The notes: generated by a model from the letters alone, not told the origin. 64,000 bases of DNA from Marinimicrobium alkaliphilum (GCF_003259155.1 NZ_QGMQ01000010.1:1-64000), one strand, 5' to 3'. Shown: positions 52,448-62,299, numbered from the stretch's first letter. Numbers and translations: made by a program.

Positions 52448-54910
52448 CTAAGGCGCCGGGTCCCAGCCCTCGCCGTTGTTGTAATCAGCAAAGATCTGCG
52501 CGCGGTTTGAGAAGCCGCTGTTGTACTCCTCTTCCGACAGCGTGTAGCTGACCCAGTTGCTGGTATTGATGGGCTCGCCCGCCAGGTTTTGGCTGTTGTA
52601 CTCGCGCCAGCCGCTGGTCGCCGTCGCAACGGCGGGGTTCGGGGTGGGGCTGGTATGCCAGCCGGATGAGGTGATGTGGTCATCCATGCGGGTGTTGATA
52701 AAGACCACGTTGTCGAAATAGCCGGCATTACCACCACTGCGGGCCAGGGGGATGCTGTTGTTGGGCACATTGGTACCGGTGGGCCCGGGGCCTCGGGTCA
52801 GTTCGCTGTTAAGGAATACAAAGCCCTTGTCCTCTGCATTGACCGTGCGCGCCTGCAGGATGTAGCCGCCGCTGCCCGATGAACGACCCACGGTGCGAAT
52901 CTCGCTGTCCTCAAAGAGCGCGACGCGGTTGCCACCCCAGATGTAATCCACGTTACCGGCAATCAGGGAGTCATAGAACCACGTATAGCCTTTGACCTGG
53001 ATGGTGTCCTGCTCACTGAAAAAGCTGACCCGGTTGGCAATCATCCGACCCTGGCTGTTGAAGTAGATTGCTTCAGCTTGGCCACCCTCACCGATCAGAG
53101 TGGTATTCACAAAGGTCAGATCCTCAAGGGTGAGCATGTCCGCCGACTCCACCAGGAAGTTGGCGCGACCGGCGGTACCGGAGTTCAGCGCTTCGTTGTT
53201 GCGGTACTCGATCACAACACCGTCGCGACTCTGGCCGCGCAAGGTCACGTTGTTCTTGTTGCGCAGGTACAGCGGCTCGCGGTACACGCCATCGGCGATG
53301 GTGATCAGGGTCTGCTCATCGCGGCCCAGGTTGCGCATCGCATAGCTGAGCGCGCCCTGGACGGTGCGGAAGTCCGCCTCGCCTTCTGAGGCAACCGTCA
53401 CTTCGTTGCCACTGACGTCGTTGGCGCCGGTGGTGAAGAACCAGCCGGCTGCCCGGCCCATGCCCTCAAACAGCACGCCACCGATTTCACCGCTGACGGC
53501 GTCCGGGGCGATGGCGACGTAATAGCGCGTCTCGGGCTCCAACACGTCGGAGTGTGGGGCGACGACCAGATCATTGCCGTCAACCCAGACCGGCTCGGTG
53601 TTGATGACCCGATCCCGATCCGATCCAGGCAAACTGTCCTGCTCCCCGGCCAGACTGATACTGTCGATCACCGCATCGTCGTCGGCCCGGTAAATTCGGA
53701 TGGAGCCAACGTCCGCCAGGCTCGGCGGCGCATCAAAGGTCAAGCGCACGCGGGTGTCCGTATGCACATTCTCGGCATTCAAGGCTGGCGCCACGCGATC
53801 GGCGAGGGTATAGGTGGCTTCCGGCTGAACAAACGCTGGGCCAATGCTGGCCTCAAGTACACGCTTCAACGCCGGCTCGGAGCCGCTGGTGAAAGTGACC
53901 AGAGTCTCGCCTTCGGTCAGCGGTTCGAGGCTGACCTGATCCCCGTCGACGCTCACGCCCACGATCGCCGGGTCCTTGGACTCGACCGAGAAGGTATCCG
54001 GCTCACCGTTACCCTGCACCGCCGTCACTGTGACGATATAGGGGTCGGTTTCGGCCTCAGCCACCCAGGTCAGGCTGGCGGGATCGAGGGTCAACTGAGT
54101 CGGCTTGCTCGCGGGGTCACCCACGCGAATATCATCGATCTCAAAGGACTTATTGGAGGTAAACAGGCCGATCAGACCGCGCTCGGTATAGAGGCTATCC
54201 GTGGTGGACCCCACCGGCTCACCGTCAAAATAGACCGTCAGGTCAGGTCCGATCAACTCGAAGCGCACGGTGTACCACTGGCCGCCCTCAAGCGTATCCC
54301 GTGGGCCCTGAATAATAGGGCGACTGGTCTGCACCGGGCGGGAGATGGCCCCGTCGACGGAACGGGCGATTTCCACACGGGTGGCGTCAGTGGTGTTCTG
54401 CACGTTCAGACCCGCCGCCAGCCAGTTGCCCTCGCTTTCGTAGCGGGCCATCAGGTACAAAAACTTGTTTCCGGTGGTGCTGTTCTCACGCGGGCGAATG
54501 CGGGCCTCGACAAAGTAATCGGCGGTCGGCACATCGTCGAAGGCGTCGGGCTTCACCAAGGCCAGCTCGCCGCCCCGATTGGCCGCCGTAAAACGCAGCA
54601 CAGTATTACCATCGTCATCGGCCAGATCAAACTGACCGTTGGGCGCAGGCTCCTCGTTGGTGGTCTGGGACAAAAACTCCCAGCGATCCACGCCATCCGA
54701 AAAGTCCTCGCAAAAATACAGGCTTGTATCTTCACAGCCACCTGCCGCCACCGACGAACTGCTGGAGCTGGAGCTGGAACTAGAGCTTGAATCATCACTC
54801 GACACACTGGACGAGGAGCCACTGACAGGAGGTTCATTGTTGGATGAGCTGCCACAGGCGAATAGCGCGCCACTCATCACAAACAGGGCGGCAAGGGGTA
54901 GAATTTTCAT
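52448..54910 (-). CDS. Modular secreted pectinesterase (CE8) lipoprotein
   Basis: An 820-residue lipoprotein (lipobox LFAC). The N-terminus continues as a linker with a run of thirteen serines (residues 44-56), typical of Cellvibrionaceae polysaccharide enzymes. Next come a concanavalin-like domain (about 60-265, with YFCEDFSDGVDRWEF), an Ig-like region and a Big_5-like domain (375-490). The C-terminal CE8 right-handed beta-helix (about 490-820) shows the catalytic aspartates in SEQDTIQ and GNVDYIWGG, and the substrate arginine in ILQARTV. It de-methylates pectin at the cell surface. No other pectin gene is nearby. Confidence 0.93.
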   Translation of the reverse strand: MKILPLAALFVMSGALFACGSSSNNEPPVSGSSSSVSSDDSSSSSSSSSSSSSVAAGGCEDTSLYFCEDFSDGVDRWEFLSQTTNEEPAPNGQFDLADDDGNTVLRFTAANRGGELALVKPDAFDDVPTADYFVEARIRPRENSTTGNKFLYLMARYESEGNWLAAGLNVQNTTDATRVEIARSVDGAISRPVQTSRPIIQGPRDTLEGGQWYTVRFELIGPDLTVYFDGEPVGSTTDSLYTERGLIGLFTSNKSFEIDDIRVGDPASKPTQLTLDPASLTWVAEAETDPYIVTVTAVQGNGEPDTFSVESKDPAIVGVSVDGDQVSLEPLTEGETLVTFTSGSEPALKRVLEASIGPAFVQPEATYTLADRVAPALNAENVHTDTRVRLTFDAPPSLADVGSIRIYRADDDAVIDSISLAGEQDSLPGSDRDRVINTEPVWVDGNDLVVAPHSDVLEPETRYYVAIAPDAVSGEIGGVLFEGMGRAAGWFFTTGANDVSGNEVTVASEGEADFRTVQGALSYAMRNLGRDEQTLITIADGVYREPLYLRNKNNVTLRGQSRDGVVIEYRNNEALNSGTAGRANFLVESADMLTLEDLTFVNTTLIGEGGQAEAIYFNSQGRMIANRVSFFSEQDTIQVKGYTWFYDSLIAGNVDYIWGGNRVALFEDSEIRTVGRSSGSGGYILQARTVNAEDKGFVFLNSELTRGPGPTGTNVPNNSIPLARSGGNAGYFDNVVFINTRMDDHITSSGWHTSPTPNPAVATATSGWREYNSQNLAGEPINTSNWVSYTLSEEEYNSGFSNRAQIFADYNNGEGWDPAP

Positions 54911-55057
54911 GGGGTACGTCTCTCAGATCTCGTGTATAGATTTATATTTGTGTTACGCAATCATTTCAGAGACGGGAGGGGGTGTCAACGAGTGTTTGGT
55001 TATATAGGGGGTTGTTGCGATGGGGCTTTCCGGACCTGGGGTCGATAGCGGGTAGCG

Positions 55058-56212
55058 TTAATTCCGCGTCAAAATAGCCACGACTCTCTGTGCCATCCGC
55101 TCCCGGTGATGAGGTTCAAGCGCTGCGCCCGGGGCAACCCAGACCAGGGTGTCGCCCTGCTCGTTCACCGCCACCAGCGAGCTGGCGCCGGGGAGATAGC
55201 CGTGCTGAACACCGACCACTCCCTTGTCGGTGTCGTACAGCGTAAAGGCGTAGGAGTAACAGCGCTCGATGCCCTTCTCTCGACAGTTTTCAATCCGGCC
55301 TGCCTGCAAAATGTCCGGATTTTTGATAAACAGATCCCGTATCAGGCGGGCGAACTCTTCCGGATTACCCATAAGCCCGGCAGCGGGCGCCAAAGCATTA
55401 AAATCCAGCCAGTGGACGTAGTCGGCATCAAAGCGAAAATCGTTGGAGAGGTCATAAATCGGCTCTTGCGGTAGATAGTCGCCCTGCGTAAAACTCAGAG
55501 ATTCGTAACCCGCAAAGTAAGTATCCGATATATAGCGCTGATAATCAGCTCCAGCAGCCCGACTAATTATTTCGCCAGCCAAACAGTAAGCCACATTGTT
55601 ATACCCATGATTTGAGCCAGGTTCACCCGCAAGACGAACCTTTTCCAGAACCGATATATCGTAAGGGCACCAGGGTTTCTCGCCCCGCGTGACCATATTG
55701 TCAGAACCAAAAGGTCCGCCCAAGCCTGAGGAATGATTGAGCATGTGCCAGAGCGTGATCTCGGCTACCCTAGGGTCTCGCAAATGATCGACATTGACCT
55801 CAGGGAAATAAGTCAACACCGGCGCATGCAAATCCAGCTTTTGCTCGCCCGCCAACTCCAGCGCGGCAAATGACGTAATAACCTTAGTCAAACTGGCAAA
55901 ACGAAACAGGCCCATCCTTGTTCGCCCATCTTCATAAACCCCACAGCGCGCAGTCGCCCCGTCTCGACCAACGAAGACAGCTTCGCCATTGAGGGAAAAA
56001 AAAGGGAGAGAAGCGCGTTTGAGCAATCGATCCAACTCCGGCGGTGCGGTCGCATCGCACCGCACCGCAGCACCAGATTGCCAGGCCGCGAAAAAATAGG
56101 GGAGTCTTTTGACATATAGCGGGTTGGTTACGTAGAGATGTGCCAGCCAAGCAAACAGAAAAAGTAGGGCGCCGTACCCAACTAACCGACCGTACAGGGC
56201 CTTTATATGCAT
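55058..56212 (-). CDS. Beta-lactamase-fold serine hydrolase, membrane-anchored
   Basis: A 384-residue protein of the class-C beta-lactamase / D-aminopeptidase group. One N-terminal membrane helix (residues 12-29) anchors it with the catalytic part outside. The active-site SxxK is SLTK (FASLTKVITSF), the YxN motif is YNN, and HGYLPGASS supplies the third element. Six to seven cysteines are scattered in the domain. The substrate could be a peptide, ester or wall fragment. The coding region around 55500-56200 is more AT-rich than its neighbours. The ATG at 56212 leads straight into the helix. Confidence 0.82.
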   Translation of the reverse strand: MHIKALYGRLVGYGALLFLFAWLAHLYVTNPLYVKRLPYFFAAWQSGAAVRCDATAPPELDRLLKRASLPFFSLNGEAVFVGRDGATARCGVYEDGRTRMGLFRFASLTKVITSFAALELAGEQKLDLHAPVLTYFPEVNVDHLRDPRVAEITLWHMLNHSSGLGGPFGSDNMVTRGEKPWCPYDISVLEKVRLAGEPGSNHGYNNVAYCLAGEIISRAAGADYQRYISDTYFAGYESLSFTQGDYLPQEPIYDLSNDFRFDADYVHWLDFNALAPAAGLMGNPEEFARLIRDLFIKNPDILQAGRIENCREKGIERCYSYAFTLYDTDKGVVGVQHGYLPGASSLVAVNEQGDTLVWVAPGAALEPHHRERMAQRVVAILTRN

Positions 56213-56231
56213 TTTTATCCCCGCCTACAAA

Positions 56232-56260
56232 GAAAAACCCCTCGCCGAAGCGAGGGGTTC
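56232..56260 (-). terminator. pilA terminator
   Basis: AACCCCTCGC-CGAA-GCGAGGGGTT forms a perfect 10-bp stem. On the minus strand, after the pilA stop (56316), it is followed by TTTTTCTTTG, a classic intrinsic terminator tail. Confidence 0.85.
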
Positions 56261-56315
56261 AGCAGAAACACTCCAAAAGTTAACATTACAGGCGACTTTT
56301 GGACTCTCTCCCTAA

Positions 56316-56807
56316 TTAAGTGGGTTCGCCATCTTCTCCGTCTACGTCGCCCAGATCAGCCTCACAGCCAGCCGGACGGTAACGAGTATCTACGTTCGTG
56401 GAGCAACCCCAAATTCCTGCTTCGGTGCGATTCCACTGCAGCTGTCCCTCACCAGTAGTCAACGCTGCAGCCGCATTGCCGCCGAATGTCGCTGTAATTT
56501 GCGCAGTATTGTCTTCGGTGATTGTAACATCAAGGCCGGGCTGCAGCTGTTCACCCAACAAGTTGCTAAAAGTCCAACCAACATTACACTCACCCGGGGC
56601 AGGATCGCCAGTAACGATAGTTGTTCGGCCTTGCAACATGCAGTTCTCAACCGCACTGCGCAGTGCGCCGGTCTCCTGCATCACACGAGAAACCTGTGAA
56701 CCAGCAATATAGTTCTGGTACTGCGGGATAGCTACAGCGGCCAGAATACCAATGATCGCGACCACGATCATCAATTCAATCAATGTAAAACCTTTTTGTT
56801 TTTGCAT
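56316..56807 (-). CDS. pilA: Type IV major pilin
   Basis: A 163-residue prepilin. The short leader MQKQKG is cut before [27 protein letters not shown], the N-methylated hydrophobic helix with Glu5. The globular domain has four cysteines (ENCMLQG, GECNVGW, WGCSTNV, AGCEAD), enough for two disulphides, one closing the C-terminal loop. The ATG at 56807 follows AGGAGA. It is divergent from pilBCD, whose PilD would process it. A sigma-54 promoter lies upstream. Confidence 0.95.
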   Translation of the reverse strand: MQKQKGFTLIELMIVVAIIGILAAVAIPQYQNYIAGSQVSRVMQETGALRSAVENCMLQGRTTIVTGDPAPGECNVGWTFSNLLGEQLQPGLDVTITEDNTAQITATFGGNAAAALTTGEGQLQWNRTEAGIWGCSTNVDTRYRPAGCEADLGDVDGEDGEPT

Positions 56808-56856
56808 AGTAATGTCTCCTAAAAAGACGTTGTTTGTTTTTGCTCCCCTGGGACAA

Positions 56857-56872
56857 AGCAACCCGAGTGCCA
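56857..56872 (-). promoter_or_regulatory. Sigma-54 promoter of pilA
   Basis: On the minus strand TGGCACTCGGGTTGCT fits the RpoN consensus TGGCAC-N5-TTGC perfectly. The start of transcription would lie near 56846, about 40 nt before the pilA start codon. In Pseudomonas, pilA is driven by RpoN with PilS/PilR. Farther upstream, GTGTC half-sites at 56907-56911 and 56930-56934 (minus strand) match the PilR half-site, and lie about 61-88 nt upstream of the start. Confidence 0.82.
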
Positions 56873-57237
56873 ACTTGTCCCGCTCCGGGCCACGAGTCAG
56901 ATTTCTGACACTAAACGAACGAAAAGCGTGACACTCGTCACACTACAGAGTTTATCCTTGAGCACTGATCTTCAGCCCGCTGCACAACTCACCTATTCAG
57001 TTCGCGAAAAATGGCCATAACCGGCCCCTTGACTGACATTTTTTGTCAGCCAAGCCTGCAAATCCTGACAAATCCCGTCAGCTTTCACACCAACGCTTAC
57101 GGATCCTAGCCACCTCGGTCCCCTTTTCTCCCAAACCGAGTGCCAATAAGGTATAGAAATCACCAAGAGTAATCGTATACAGTAAGGAAAGTGCTAAAAC
57201 TTCCGCCAGAACACTGATAAAAGAACAAGGTAGCTTG

Positions 57238-58962
57238 ATGAATACCACTGTCCCTGTGCTCAACGGTCTCGCGCGACGCCTGGTCAACGAAGGCCTGCTG
57301 GATGCGGAGCTGGCCCAGCAGGCCATGGCTCAATCCGCCCGGGAAAAAGAACCTCTGGTGCAGCATCTGGTGCGCAATGGGACACTGGAGGCGCGGAAAA
57401 TCGCCGAAATTGCCTGCGACGAATTTGGCACGCCGCTGTTTGATCTCGGCACCCTGAATCCTGAGATGATCCCCAAGGACCTGGTGAGCGAAAAGCTGAT
57501 CCGCAAGCACCACACCCTGCCCCTGATGAAACGTGGCAGCCGCCTGTTTCTGGCAGTCGCGGACCCCACCAATCTGCACGCACTGGACGAGATCAAGTTC
57601 AATACCGGCCTGACCACCGACGCCATTCTGGTGGAAGCGGACAAGCTGGAACAGGCCATTGAACGCTACTTGAATGCCAACGAAGAGAGCCTGGGCGATG
57701 CGCTCGGCGGTATGGATGACGACGGCCTCGACAATCTCGATATCAGTGGGGAAGACGACAACAAGCCCGAAGATCCGGCCAAGAGCGAAGCCGACGAGGC
57801 CCCTATCGTCCGTTTTATCAATAAGGTACTGCTGGACGCCATCAAGATGGGGGCGTCGGATATCCACTTCGAACCCTATGAAAAAGCCTACCGGGTGCGC
57901 TTCCGGGCCGATGGCATCCTCCAGGAAATGGCCAAACCGCCGATCAACCTGGGCACGCGCATCGCGGCACGCCTGAAGGTAATGTCCCGCATGGACATTT
58001 CCGAGCGCCGCCTGCCTCAGGATGGCCGGATCAAAATGAAAATTTCCAAGACCCGGGCCATCGACTTCCGGGTCAACACCCTGCCCACCCTGTTTGGCGA
58101 GAAGGTTGTGCTGCGGATTCTGGACCCCAGTTCGGCGAAAATGGGGATTGATGCACTGGGTTACGAGGACTTCCAGAAAAAGCTGTATATGGATGCTCTG
58201 GAGCAGCCCCAAGGGATGATCCTGGTAACCGGCCCGACGGGTTCCGGTAAAACCGTGTCCCTCTATACAGGCCTGAATATTCTCAATACCGCCGAGCGCA
58301 ATATTTCCACTGCCGAAGACCCGGTGGAGATCAACCTGGAGGGGATCAATCAGGTCCAGGTCAACACCCGGGTCGGTCTCACCTTTGCCGAGTCTCTGCG
58401 CTCTTTCCTGCGTCAGGATCCGGATATCGTGATGGTAGGGGAAATCCGGGACCTGGAAACCGCGGAAATCGCCATTAAAGCCGCCCAGACCGGTCACTTG
58501 GTGCTCTCTACCCTGCATACCAACTCCGCCCCGGAAACCCTGACCCGACTGATGAATATGGGGGTTCCGGCCTTTAACGTCGCCACCAGTGTGAGTCTGA
58601 TTATCGCCCAGCGCCTGGCGCGGCGACTGTGCAGCAGCTGCAAAAAGCCCGCTGAGATTCCCGGTGACATCCTCACCGAAGAGGGCTTTGACGAAATCGG
58701 TATCGCGCGCAAAGACCTTGAAATTTACCAGCCCGTGGGTTGCAGCCACTGCAATAAGGGTTATAAAGGCCGTGTCGGGGTTTATGAAGTGGTTCGCATC
58801 ACTGACCCCATTGCCAACCTTATAATGGAGGGAGGTAACTCCCTGCAAATTGCAAAAGCGGCCCGGGAAGCGGGCTTTAACAACCTCCGGGTGTCCGCCC
58901 TGCGCAAAGTTGCGATGGGCATGACCAGCCTTGAAGAAGCCAACCGCGTAACCAAGGATTAA
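57238..58962 (+). CDS. pilB: Type IV pilus assembly ATPase PilB
   Basis: A 574-residue hexameric ATPase that drives pilus extension. An MshEN-type N-terminal domain is followed by the T2SSE ATPase: Walker A GPTGSGKTVSLY near residue 342, the Asp box STAEDPVE, Walker B VMVGEIRDLETAEIA and the His box TGHLVLSTLHTN. Two CxxC pairs (CSSCKKP and CSHCNKGY) form the zinc site. The ATG at 57238 has AAGG upstream; the TTG three bases earlier is not needed. pilC follows after five bases. Confidence 0.95.
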   Translation: MNTTVPVLNGLARRLVNEGLLDAELAQQAMAQSAREKEPLVQHLVRNGTLEARKIAEIACDEFGTPLFDLGTLNPEMIPKDLVSEKLIRKHHTLPLMKRGSRLFLAVADPTNLHALDEIKFNTGLTTDAILVEADKLEQAIERYLNANEESLGDALGGMDDDGLDNLDISGEDDNKPEDPAKSEADEAPIVRFINKVLLDAIKMGASDIHFEPYEKAYRVRFRADGILQEMAKPPINLGTRIAARLKVMSRMDISERRLPQDGRIKMKISKTRAIDFRVNTLPTLFGEKVVLRILDPSSAKMGIDALGYEDFQKKLYMDALEQPQGMILVTGPTGSGKTVSLYTGLNILNTAERNISTAEDPVEINLEGINQVQVNTRVGLTFAESLRSFLRQDPDIVMVGEIRDLETAEIAIKAAQTGHLVLSTLHTNSAPETLTRLMNMGVPAFNVATSVSLIIAQRLARRLCSSCKKPAEIPGDILTEEGFDEIGIARKDLEIYQPVGCSHCNKGYKGRVGVYEVVRITDPIANLIMEGGNSLQIAKAAREAGFNNLRVSALRKVAMGMTSLEEANRVTKD

Positions 58963-58967
58963 TCCTG

Positions 58968-60233
58968 ATGGCAACTGCAACCGCACAAGCGACTCAGAAA
59001 AAGAAAGCCAGGGCCCCCAAGGGACCGGTCGCCAACACCTACGTCTACAACGGTACCGACCGGGGCGGCAAAAAGGTCCAGGGGGAAATAACAGGTACCT
59101 CGCCCGCCCTGATCAAGGCGCAACTGATCAAACAGGGTATTCGGGTCAAAGGCGTACGGAAAAAGCCCAAGCCCTTGTTTGGCGGTGGCGGCAAAGCCAT
59201 TAAGGCTGCCGACATTGCGGTTTTTTCCCGACAGATGGCCACCATGATGAAGGCCGGTGTACCCCTGGTCCAGTCATTTGATATTGTCGCTGACGGTCTC
59301 GAGAACCCGCGCATGCAGAAGCTGGTTCTTGAGATTAAAGAGGATGTGGCTGCCGGCGGCGGTTTTGCGCCAGCACTGCGCAAGCACCCCAAGTACTTCG
59401 ATAACCTCTTTTGCAACCTGGTAGAAGCCGGTGAGCAGTCGGGCGCATTGGAGACCATGCTTGACCGTATTGCCACTTACAAGGAAAAGACCGAAGCCCT
59501 CAAGAGAAAGATCAAAAAGGCAATGACCTATCCGGTGATTGTTGTCCTGGTAGCCATCATTGTCACAGGCATCCTGCTGGTCAAAGTCGTACCCCAGTTT
59601 GCAGAGACGTTTGCGGGCTTTGGCGCGGATCTGCCCGCCTTCACACTGTTTGTGGTGGCTTTATCCGATCTGGCGCAGGCCTATTGGTTTATGGCACTTA
59701 TCGGGGCAGGGGTGTTCTTCTTCCTCTTCCGCGAGGCGGTCAGGCGTTCGGAAAAGTTCGCCTTCGTTGTCGACAGGTATATGCTGAGACTGCCGGTGAT
59801 CGGTGAGATCGTTTACTTCTCAATTATGGCCCGTTTTGGCCGGACCCTCTCTACGACTTTCGCCGCGGGTGTGCCGTTAATTGATGCTCTGGACTCCGTC
59901 GCCGGCGCGGCAGGCAACCGCGTTTATTCCAAGGCGATCCACACGATTAAGGACGAGGTTTCTACGGGTATTCAGCTCAACACCTCTCTGCGCAACAGCG
60001 GCAAGTTTCCCACCTTGATGGTGCAGATGACCTCTATCGGTGAAGAGTCCGGTGCACTCGACGAAATGCTGGAAAAGGTTGCCGACTATTATGAGGAAGA
60101 AGTCGATAACCGGGTGGATAACCTGACCACCCTGCTAGAGCCTCTGATCATGTCGGTTCTCGGCGTATTGGTGGGCGGTCTGCTGGTCGCCATGTATATG
60201 CCGATCTTCCAGTTGGGGGCGGTGGTCTCCTAG
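58968..60233 (+). CDS. pilC: Type IV pilus inner-membrane platform protein PilC
   Basis: A 421-residue polytopic protein with two T2SF domains. The motif ADIAVFSRQMATMMKAGVPL marks the first (residues 75-200), and a second copy (MARFGRTLSTTFAAGVPLIDAL) the later one. Three membrane helices are visible (near 197-217, 230-260 and 393-412). It couples PilB to pilin assembly. Its stop codon TAG shares its last G with the GTG start of pilD. Confidence 0.95.
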   Translation: MATATAQATQKKKARAPKGPVANTYVYNGTDRGGKKVQGEITGTSPALIKAQLIKQGIRVKGVRKKPKPLFGGGGKAIKAADIAVFSRQMATMMKAGVPLVQSFDIVADGLENPRMQKLVLEIKEDVAAGGGFAPALRKHPKYFDNLFCNLVEAGEQSGALETMLDRIATYKEKTEALKRKIKKAMTYPVIVVLVAIIVTGILLVKVVPQFAETFAGFGADLPAFTLFVVALSDLAQAYWFMALIGAGVFFFLFREAVRRSEKFAFVVDRYMLRLPVIGEIVYFSIMARFGRTLSTTFAAGVPLIDALDSVAGAAGNRVYSKAIHTIKDEVSTGIQLNTSLRNSGKFPTLMVQMTSIGEESGALDEMLEKVADYYEEEVDNRVDNLTTLLEPLIMSVLGVLVGGLLVAMYMPIFQLGAVVS

Positions 60234-61105
60234 TGACGGTTTTTCTCGACGCCCTGCAAACCTACCCTGCCCTTGCCCTCACCAGCGCCCTGATTCTCGG
60301 GTTGCTGGTGGGCAGTTTTCTGAATGTGGTGATCTTCCGCCTGCCGGTGATGATGCAGCGGGAGTGGAAACGCGATTGCTGTGACCTGCTGGATCAGGCG
60401 CCGCCGCCCGAGACTGGTGAGCGTTTTAACCTTGTGGTGCCCAATTCCCGCTGCCCCCAGTGTGGCCACAAGATCAAGCCCTGGGAAAATATCCCGGTGG
60501 TGAGTTACCTGTTCCTGCGCGGCAAATGCAGCCAGTGCGGTACGCGTATCTCGCCCCGCTACCCGATCATTGAGGCGGTTACCGGACTGCTGTCGGTGGT
60601 GGTGATCGCCTATTTTGGCGCGACCCTGGCCGGCTTGCTGGCCCTGGTGCTGACCTGGAGTCTGATCGCGCTCACCATGATCGATGCGGACACCCAGTTT
60701 CTGCCGGATTCCATCACCCTGCCCCTGCTGTGGTTGGGTCTGATCGCCAATGCCTTCGGCGTGTTTACCACGCTGGAGAGCGCGCTCTGGGGTGCGGTAG
60801 CCGGTTACCTGACGCTCTGGTCCATCTACTGGCTGTTTAAATTGCTCACGGGCAAGGAAGGCATGGGTTACGGCGACTTCAAGTTGCTCGCCGCCCTCGG
60901 CGCCTGGATGGGCTGGCAGCTGTTGCCGGTGATCATCCTTCTGTCATCGCTGGTGGGGGCAGTGATCGGTATCGGTATGATCCTGGCGCTCGGACGCGAC
61001 CGCAATATTCCCATTCCTTTTGGCCCCTACCTGGCCATCGCGGGCTGGATCGCCCTGCTCTGGGGCGACACCCTGATGGCCCAGTACCTGCAAATCGTTG
61101 TCTAA
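60233..61105 (+). CDS. pilD: Prepilin peptidase / N-methyltransferase PilD
   Basis: A 290-residue inner-membrane enzyme that cuts the prepilin leader and methylates the new N-terminus. The N-terminal zinc motif is present (RCPQCGHKI...KCSQCGTRI), as are the two catalytic aspartates of the GxGD family in MIDADTQFLPD and GMGYGDFKLLAALG. About seven membrane helices are seen. The GTG start overlaps the pilC stop by one base. coaE follows after nine bases. Confidence 0.95.
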   Translation: MTVFLDALQTYPALALTSALILGLLVGSFLNVVIFRLPVMMQREWKRDCCDLLDQAPPPETGERFNLVVPNSRCPQCGHKIKPWENIPVVSYLFLRGKCSQCGTRISPRYPIIEAVTGLLSVVVIAYFGATLAGLLALVLTWSLIALTMIDADTQFLPDSITLPLLWLGLIANAFGVFTTLESALWGAVAGYLTLWSIYWLFKLLTGKEGMGYGDFKLLAALGAWMGWQLLPVIILLSSLVGAVIGIGMILALGRDRNIPIPFGPYLAIAGWIALLWGDTLMAQYLQIVV

Positions 61106-61114
61106 GGTGCGGTT

Positions 61115-61720
61115 ATGACGTGGGTCGTGGGGATTACGGGTGGTATTGGCAGCGGCAAGTCCGCGGCCACGCGACACTTTCAGGCGCTGGGTATCGAGGT
61201 GGTCGACGCCGACGCGCTGGCGCGGGTAGTGGTCGAGCCTGGCCGACCAGCACTGGCGACCATCGCCGGCCATTTTGGTGGACGCACCCTCACCGCCGAT
61301 GGCCAGCTCAACCGCCCCTACCTGCGCGATCTGATTTTCAGCGATCCCAGCGCCAAACAATGGCTGGAGCAACTATTGCACCCGCTGATCCGCACAGAGA
61401 TCGTCAGTCAGTTGAATGATGCCAGAAGCCCCTATGCCATCCTCTCCTCGCCGCTATTGCTGGAAACCGACCAGCACACCCTTACTCACCGCATCGCCGT
61501 GGTGGACCTGCCAGAGGCCCTGCAGATCGAGCGTGCCAGCCAGCGCGACGGCAACACCCCGGCACAGATCGAAGCCATTATGGCGAATCAGTTGTCCCGC
61601 GCGGAACGTTTGGCGCGCGCGGATGATGTGATTGATAACAGTGGGAGCTTGAGGGCGTTGAAGGAGCGGGTTGAGAATTTGCACGAGCGGTACTTGGCGA
61701 TGGCCTCGGCGACAGGTTAG
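61115..61720 (+). CDS. coaE: Dephospho-CoA kinase
   Basis: A 201-residue enzyme for the last step of coenzyme A synthesis (EC 2.7.1.24). The P-loop is GGIGSGKSAATRHF, followed by VVDADALARVVVEPG and HPLIRTEI, all family features. The position directly after pilD is conserved in Pseudomonas and relatives, where yacG follows, as here. Confidence 0.95.
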   Translation: MTWVVGITGGIGSGKSAATRHFQALGIEVVDADALARVVVEPGRPALATIAGHFGGRTLTADGQLNRPYLRDLIFSDPSAKQWLEQLLHPLIRTEIVSQLNDARSPYAILSSPLLLETDQHTLTHRIAVVDLPEALQIERASQRDGNTPAQIEAIMANQLSRAERLARADDVIDNSGSLRALKERVENLHERYLAMASATG

Positions 61721-61743
61721 TTGTTCAAGGGCAGTGCCTCAGG

Positions 61744-61902
61744 TGTCGGATTACGCTCCGCTAATCCGACCTACTCAAACAATTGCGCACTGTTTTGGGT
61801 TGGGTGCCTCACTGTCGGATTACGCCCTGTGGGCTAATCCGACCTACATGAACAATGGCACCCTGCCCCCAGTAGGTCGGATTAGCGAAGCGTAATCCGA
61901 CA
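61744..61902. repeat. REP-like cluster C (three units)
   Basis: Units at 61744-61774 and 61813-61847 are direct, and the one at 61872-61902 is inverted. GCCTCAGG precedes the first unit, GGGTGCCTCAC precedes the second, and GTGAGGCACCC follows the last. They lie between coaE and yacG, two co-directional genes, so this array would be transcribed. Confidence 0.9.
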
Positions 61903-61982
61903 GTGAGGCACCCAACCCAACCCAACCCAATCCCGCACACCACCGCTTGTCCGATCGCCGTGCGCGTGCCAAAATGCCGCCC

Positions 61983-62183
61983 ATGAACAAAACACCTGAT
62001 ATTGCCCCCAAACTCCAATGCCCGACCTGTAAAACCACGGTTTACTGGCGCAGTGATTATCCCTATCGGCCGTTCTGCAGCGAACGCTGCCGGTTGATTG
62101 ATTTGGGGGAATGGGCCAGCGAAGGCCACAAGATTCCGGGCAAGCCTGCCGACTGGTTTGATCCGGACGCAGAGCAACAGTAG
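61983..62183 (+). CDS. yacG: DNA gyrase inhibitor YacG
   Basis: A 66-residue zinc protein. Two cysteine pairs bind one zinc ion ([10 protein letters not shown] and [12 protein letters not shown]). The C-terminal [11 protein letters not shown] is the usual gyrase-contact tail. In E. coli it blocks gyrase by binding GyrB. The ATG at 61983 ([11 protein letters not shown]) starts right before the zinc domain. It follows coaE in position, but a REP cluster separates the two. Confidence 0.92.
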   Translation: MNKTPDIAPKLQCPTCKTTVYWRSDYPYRPFCSERCRLIDLGEWASEGHKIPGKPADWFDPDAEQQ

Positions 62184-62209
62184 ATTTCGCTATACAGCGG
62201 TGCCTCATG

Positions 62210-62299
62210 TGTCGGATTACGCTTCGCTAATCCGACCTACTCAAACAATGGCACACGGCTTCCAGTAGGTCGGATTAGCCCGCAGGGCGTAATCCGACA
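62210..62299. repeat. REP-like cluster D (two facing units)
   Basis: A direct unit (62210-62240) and an inverted unit (62265-62299) are separated by TCAAACAATGGCACACGGCTTCCA. GGTGCCTCAT precedes them. They lie between the convergent yacG and Nudix genes. Confidence 0.9.
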
